Shown: in pieces, positions 60,441 through 64,000 of the stretch
Position numbering within the stretch: position 1 is the stretch's first letter
Layout of the letters: each line of letters begins with the position of its first letter
Assembly (NCBI GenBank): GCA_022826825.1
Contig: JAJDUD010000064.1
Span: 1 to 64,000, forward strand
DNA: 64,000 bases
Source of the DNA: Acidobacteriota bacterium
GTDB lineage: Bacteria; Acidobacteriota; Vicinamibacteria; Marinacidobacterales; Marinacidobacteraceae
Direction: 5' to 3'
The notes under the pieces: model-generated
What the model was told of the DNA's origin: nothing
Databases searched by the model: none
The model's input: only the letters and a program-made list of their open reading frames with translations
Made by a program: the position numbers and the translations under genes

Positions 60441-60625
60441 GGAGCGCCGGTGTTCACACCGCGGCCGCAGGCCGCGAAACCCTGGCAACTGATCCTGCCC
60501 CATGGGCCGGACCTGAGCGGAGACAGCCCGGCGCCATCCGCCTCGGCGTACCCCGCCATGCCGGGGAATGACCGAGGGAGTTTCGCCCGCGGCGCGGGCG
60601 ATGCCGGTCTGAAGACCGGCGCTCC
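60441..60625. repeat. REPIN-like composite element (family 1 pair)
   Basis: The left arm starts GGAGCGCCGGTGTTCACACC and the right arm (60598-60625) has GCCGGTCTGAAGACCGGC then GCTCC. Inside are GGCCGCAGGCCGCGAAAC and GGGAGTTTCGCCCGC, which also occur inside 20489-20704, so the two are copies of one element. The left arm lacks the ATCGC end. The rest of 60233-60729 is non-coding. Confidence 0.75.
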
Positions 60626-60729
60626 TGGAGCTTGCCCGTTTGAAGGCCGCGTCGCCGATCTGATATATCCGACCGGAGGGGTCGGATTTGCTGGCCCCGG
60701 TTCCACCACGAGCCTTGCAGGAGGTTCCC

Positions 60730-63612
60730 ATGCGACGTCTTCTTCTCTTGCTCGGAGCCTTGCTCCTTTCCCTGCCGCTGGGCGCCCAGGAAATCACCGG
60801 CGCCCTGCAGGGCCGGGTCACCGACGCTTCGGCCGGTGTGCTTCCCGGCGCCACGGTGACCATCTCCGGGGAGAACATCCTCGGCGGATCCCGGAGCGCG
60901 GTGACCGCCGGAAACGGCGCCTACCGCCTCGCGAACATTCCGCCGGGCGTGTACGAGGTCTCCTTTGCGCTCAGCGGATTCGGGGAGCAGGTCTATGAAG
61001 GCGTCCGCATCTCGACGGACACCACCTTCACCCTGAACGCCGAACTGAGCGTCGCGGCGCTCGAGGAGACGGTCACGGTCACCGGCGAGGCGCCCGTCAT
61101 CGAGACGCAGGCCACCGACGTGGCCTTCAACTTCACCGAGGAGGTGATGGAGAACGTCCCGAACGCGCGCGATCCGTGGGCCATGGTCTCGCAGGTGCCC
61201 GGGGTTACGACGAACCGGATCAACGTCGGGGGCACCGAGACCGGGAACCAGCTCGCCTTCCGGGGCCACGGGGTCTTCCCGGGCCAGAACATCTACGTCC
61301 TGAACGGCGCGAACGTCACCGACAACCAGTCGAACGGCGGCTCGCAGTTCTACTTCGACGTGGACTCGTTCGAGGAGATGCAGATCGAGGTCAGCTCGCA
61401 CAGCGCCGAGGTGCAGACCCCCGGCATGGTGATGAACATCGTGCCGAAGTCCGGCTCGAACAACTTCAGCGGCACGACCAGCCTCTACTTCGGAAACGAG
61501 GGCATGCAGTCCGACAACGTGGACAGCAACCTCATGAGCCTGGGAGTGGACCGGGCGAGCAACCTCAACCAGTACCTCGACGTGGGCGCCGAGATCGGCG
61601 GCCCGATCATCGAGGACAAGCTCTGGTGGTGGGCCGGCCACCGGCACCAGGTCGTCCAGAAGTTCGTCACCGGCACCCAGAACCCGGACGGCAGCTTCCC
61701 GATCGACGAGACGGTGCTCTGGTACCCCTCGGCCAAGATCAACTGGGCCATCAACCAGAACCACAACTTCTCCGTCTACTTCAACATGGCGCAGAAGAAG
61801 CGGTTCAACCGCTCGCTGAGTTCGCTGCGGCCGCTGCCGACCACCTGGAACCAGCAGGGGGCGCCCATCGCGCGGCTCTTCACCTTCCGGGACGACTGGA
61901 CGCCGACCCCGAACGTGCTGGTCGCCTTCAAGGCGAACGTCATGGACCAGGGCTTCGAGCTCCGGGCGCAGCCGGAAGTGGACGTCGCGAACACGCCGGC
62001 GCGGCTCGATCTGGCCACCGGGCAGTGGTCGGACGCGCCGCCCCTCGAACTCGGAGTCCACAAGAACCTCCGGAACGTGGCCACCACCGTGTCCTGGTAC
62101 CGCACCGACTGGGGCGGGGACCACGATTTCAAGGCCGGCTTCGAGATCGGGCAGATCCGGGCCTTCGGCAACCAGGGCGGCGGCGTGGCCCGGAACACCT
62201 ACCCGGCCGACCACCGCCTCCATTTCTTCGAGGGCGAGCCCTCGGAGGTCATCCTCTGGGCGTCCGGGGCGGTGGCGGCGACCGGGCCGCAACGGTCCGC
62301 GTTCCTCCAGGACTCCTGGGCGGTGAACAACCAGTTGCGCCTGAACCTCGGCGCCCGCTGGGACTGGCAGGCGAACTCCCTCGACCAGGTCACGGCGCCC
62401 GCCAGCGCCTACCTCGATCCCGTCTCGCAGGAGGGCACCGGGAACCTCATCGTCTGGAACACGATCTCGCCCCGCCTCGGGATGGTCTTCGACCTGACCG
62501 GCGACGCCCGCACGCTCTTCAAGGCGAGCTACGGGCGCTACTACTGGGTGCTCTGGCTCGACCGGGTGCAGCTCGCCAGCGTGGCCGGCGACCGGAACCG
62601 GAAACACGAGTGGAACGACCTGAACGGCGACCGGAACTTCACGATCGACGAGGCCGGCGCGGTGCTCAGCGTGTTCGACGCCGGCGCGAACCCGGTGACC
62701 ATCGACGGGAACCTCGATCCGACCTACACCGACGAGTTCACGGTGGGGCTGACCCGTGAGGTGGCGGCGAACGTCTCGGCGAGCGCCACCATCATGTGGC
62801 GGCGGGACCGCGACATCACCCAGATCACGAACACCGGCATCTCGGCGGCCGACTACACCGCGGTGACGGGAACGGACCCGGGGCCCGACGGCGCGCTCGG
62901 CACCGGTGACGACGGCGGCGGGATCACGTTCTACGAGCTCGACGCCTCGAAGACCGGGCTCTCACCCAACTTCCTCACCACCCGTCCGGGCTTCGAACAC
63001 GAGTACCGCGGCTTCGAGTTCAACCTGCACCGCCGCCTGGCGTCCAACTGGCAGTTCATGGGGTCGATCACCATCGGCGAGCAGTCGGAGAACTACGGTC
63101 CCGGCGCTTACGACAACGTGGACCGCGCGGTGCCCGACGACCGCGGGCGCCTGGGCCGCCAGCCGCAGTTCCCCCTCAACAATCCCGAACTCGTGGACGG
63201 CACCCGGGTCGCGAACTCGACGCCCTACCTGGTGAAGGTCCTCGGGACCTACCAGGCCGACTTCGGGCTGACCCTGAGCGGCTTCTACCAGTACATCAGC
63301 GGCAACAACTTCACCCGGACGGTCAACGCGCAGGCCGCGCTCGGCCGCCGGCTCAACCAGGGCAACGTGCAGGCGTTCGCCGGCGAGCGGAACGGCGAGA
63401 ACTGGGACGCCGCCAACGTGCTGGACCTCAGGGCCGCCTACGACCTGGGACTCGGCGACATGGGCACGGTGTCGCTCCAGTTCGACGTGTTCAACGCGCT
63501 GAACATCAACACGATCACGAATACCCAGAGCCTCTCCGGCGGGGCCTTCGGGCGCGTGCTGGCGTTCGTGCCGCCGCGGATCTTCCGCCTCGGCGCGAAA
63601 CTGCGCTTCTGA
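60730..63612 (+). CDS. TonB-dependent-type outer-membrane receptor with carboxypeptidase-regulatory domain
   Basis: This 960-residue protein starts at ATG 60730 behind a GGAGG 5 nt away. The signal peptide is LLLLLGALLLSLPLGAQ. The N-terminal regulatory fold reads ALQGRVTDASAGVLPGATV. A TonB-box-like ETVTVTGEAPVIETQ and a plug-like NVPNARDPWAMVSQVPGVT follow, then a long barrel ending RLGAKLRF. It is closely similar in plan to the receptor at 10830, sharing for example the N-A/T-R-D-x-W plug segment and the G-V-N/A-N-V-T-D region. Ligand unknown. The next gene, a peptidase lipoprotein, follows after a hairpin. Confidence 0.93.
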   Translation: MRRLLLLLGALLLSLPLGAQEITGALQGRVTDASAGVLPGATVTISGENILGGSRSAVTAGNGAYRLANIPPGVYEVSFALSGFGEQVYEGVRISTDTTFTLNAELSVAALEETVTVTGEAPVIETQATDVAFNFTEEVMENVPNARDPWAMVSQVPGVTTNRINVGGTETGNQLAFRGHGVFPGQNIYVLNGANVTDNQSNGGSQFYFDVDSFEEMQIEVSSHSAEVQTPGMVMNIVPKSGSNNFSGTTSLYFGNEGMQSDNVDSNLMSLGVDRASNLNQYLDVGAEIGGPIIEDKLWWWAGHRHQVVQKFVTGTQNPDGSFPIDETVLWYPSAKINWAINQNHNFSVYFNMAQKKRFNRSLSSLRPLPTTWNQQGAPIARLFTFRDDWTPTPNVLVAFKANVMDQGFELRAQPEVDVANTPARLDLATGQWSDAPPLELGVHKNLRNVATTVSWYRTDWGGDHDFKAGFEIGQIRAFGNQGGGVARNTYPADHRLHFFEGEPSEVILWASGAVAATGPQRSAFLQDSWAVNNQLRLNLGARWDWQANSLDQVTAPASAYLDPVSQEGTGNLIVWNTISPRLGMVFDLTGDARTLFKASYGRYYWVLWLDRVQLASVAGDRNRKHEWNDLNGDRNFTIDEAGAVLSVFDAGANPVTIDGNLDPTYTDEFTVGLTREVAANVSASATIMWRRDRDITQITNTGISAADYTAVTGTDPGPDGALGTGDDGGGITFYELDASKTGLSPNFLTTRPGFEHEYRGFEFNLHRRLASNWQFMGSITIGEQSENYGPGAYDNVDRAVPDDRGRLGRQPQFPLNNPELVDGTRVANSTPYLVKVLGTYQADFGLTLSGFYQYISGNNFTRTVNAQAALGRRLNQGNVQAFAGERNGENWDAANVLDLRAAYDLGLGDMGTVSLQFDVFNALNINTITNTQSLSGGAFGRVLAFVPPRIFRLGAKLRF

Positions 63613-63636
63613 TCGTCTGATCTGATTCCCCCGGCC

Positions 63637-63663
63637 GGGGCGGCGCCTCCGGGGCGCCGCCCC
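63637..63663. terminator. Hairpin between receptor and peptidase genes
   Basis: An 11-bp perfect stem GGGGCGGCGCC/GGCGCCGCCCC with loop TCCGG starts 24 nt after the receptor stop. No T-tract follows. It may stabilise or partly terminate the receptor transcript. Confidence 0.45.
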
Positions 63664-63688
63664 GGCACTCTCCTGCGAGGTGAACTCC

Positions 63689-64000
63689 GTGCGCTTGACC
63701 GCCATCCTCCTGTCCGGCCTGCTGGCCGCCCATTGCACCCCGGCGCCGTCCCCGCCGCCGGACGCGCCGGACGACTCCGGCTACGGGGTCCCCGGGGCTC
63801 TCGAGCGGGCTCGGATCAAGACCGCGATCGTCGAGGAAAAGCTGCGCACCGCGCTCCTCCCCGCGATGCGGACCCACGGCATCGACATGTGGATCGTGCT
63901 CGACCGCGAAAACCACCCGGACCCGCTCCACGAGGAGATCGGCGGCGGGTTCGCCGGGGTGCGCTCCGCCTACATCTTCTTCGACTCGGGGGGCGCGGAG
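63689..64000 (+). CDS. Secreted M24-type peptidase (Xaa-Pro aminopeptidase-like), N-terminal part
   Basis: The frame from GTG 63689 (GTG 63680 also possible; GAGGTG upstream) runs off the right edge. It encodes a lipoprotein signal (AILLSGLLAAHC), a Pro-rich linker, then LLPAMRTHGIDMWIVLDREN and GVRSAYIFFDSGGAE. This is the beginning of the aminopeptidase P/creatinase N-terminal domain. The catalytic M24 domain would be beyond the window, so the call rests on the N-terminal style only. Confidence 0.7.
   Translation, partial: MRLTAILLSGLLAAHCTPAPSPPPDAPDDSGYGVPGALERARIKTAIVEEKLRTALLPAMRTHGIDMWIVLDRENHPDPLHEEIGGGFAGVRSAYIFFDSGGAE

Overview
The window is GC-rich (roughly 70% by eye) chromosomal DNA from a Gram-negative bacterium. 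The best guess is Acidobacteriota: it carries a GWxTD-domain protein, two large carboxypeptidase-regulatory/TonB-type outer-membrane receptors, a PD40 beta-propeller lipoprotein, and many secreted peptidases whose envelope proteins start with signal peptides. This assignment is an inference from gene content; no rRNA is present.

Layout. 1-4727 (minus): the 5' part of a modular type I polyketide synthase (carrier-KS-AT-ACP-KS) that runs off the left edge. 5248-8427: an RND efflux permease. 8428-10829: a gene-poor, decayed stretch around one alpha/beta hydrolase. 10830-13733: a TonB-type receptor, convergent with a minus-strand operon (20371 to 13843) of sensor kinase, NtrC-type regulator and GWxTD protein. 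20713-22614: a carboxypeptidase-regulatory/beta-barrel protein. 22809-26837: enolase, a GNAT-like protein and a large alpha/beta-hydrolase-domain protein. 27066-30201: a TRAP transporter (P, Q, M), with repeats between Q and M. 30275: tRNA-Ala(GGC), then a PD40 lipoprotein. 32341: tRNA-Sec, then an mrfA-mrfB-like helicase/exonuclease repair pair. 36487-36982: a RelE/RHH toxin-antitoxin pair. 37040-41684: an M19 dipeptidase and an operon of a secreted Ig-like protein, thiD, moaE and moaD.

42000-51010 is the most distinctive part. An orphan acyl-carrier protein sits between two arrays of 32-bp tandem repeats. Next comes a divergent lipid-modification cluster: FAD oxidoreductase, DUF1365, cyclopropane-fatty-acid synthase, a second CFA-like methyltransferase, DUF1475 and DUF1295 on the minus strand, and a CarH/LitR-like MerR-B12 regulator plus a fatty-acid desaturase on the plus strand. 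A truncated IS3 transposase and a third 32-bp array close the region. Together the enzymes look able to desaturate, methylate or cyclopropanate, and oxidise or reduce membrane acyl chains under one regulator.

51035-64000 holds a zincin lipoprotein, an M14 carboxypeptidase, a TPR protein, a decayed stretch (56258-60729) with gene fragments and hairpins, a second TonB-type receptor and the start of an M24-type peptidase.

Two families of short palindromic (REP/REPIN-like) repeats are scattered through the window. One copy lies inside the polyketide synthase coding frame.
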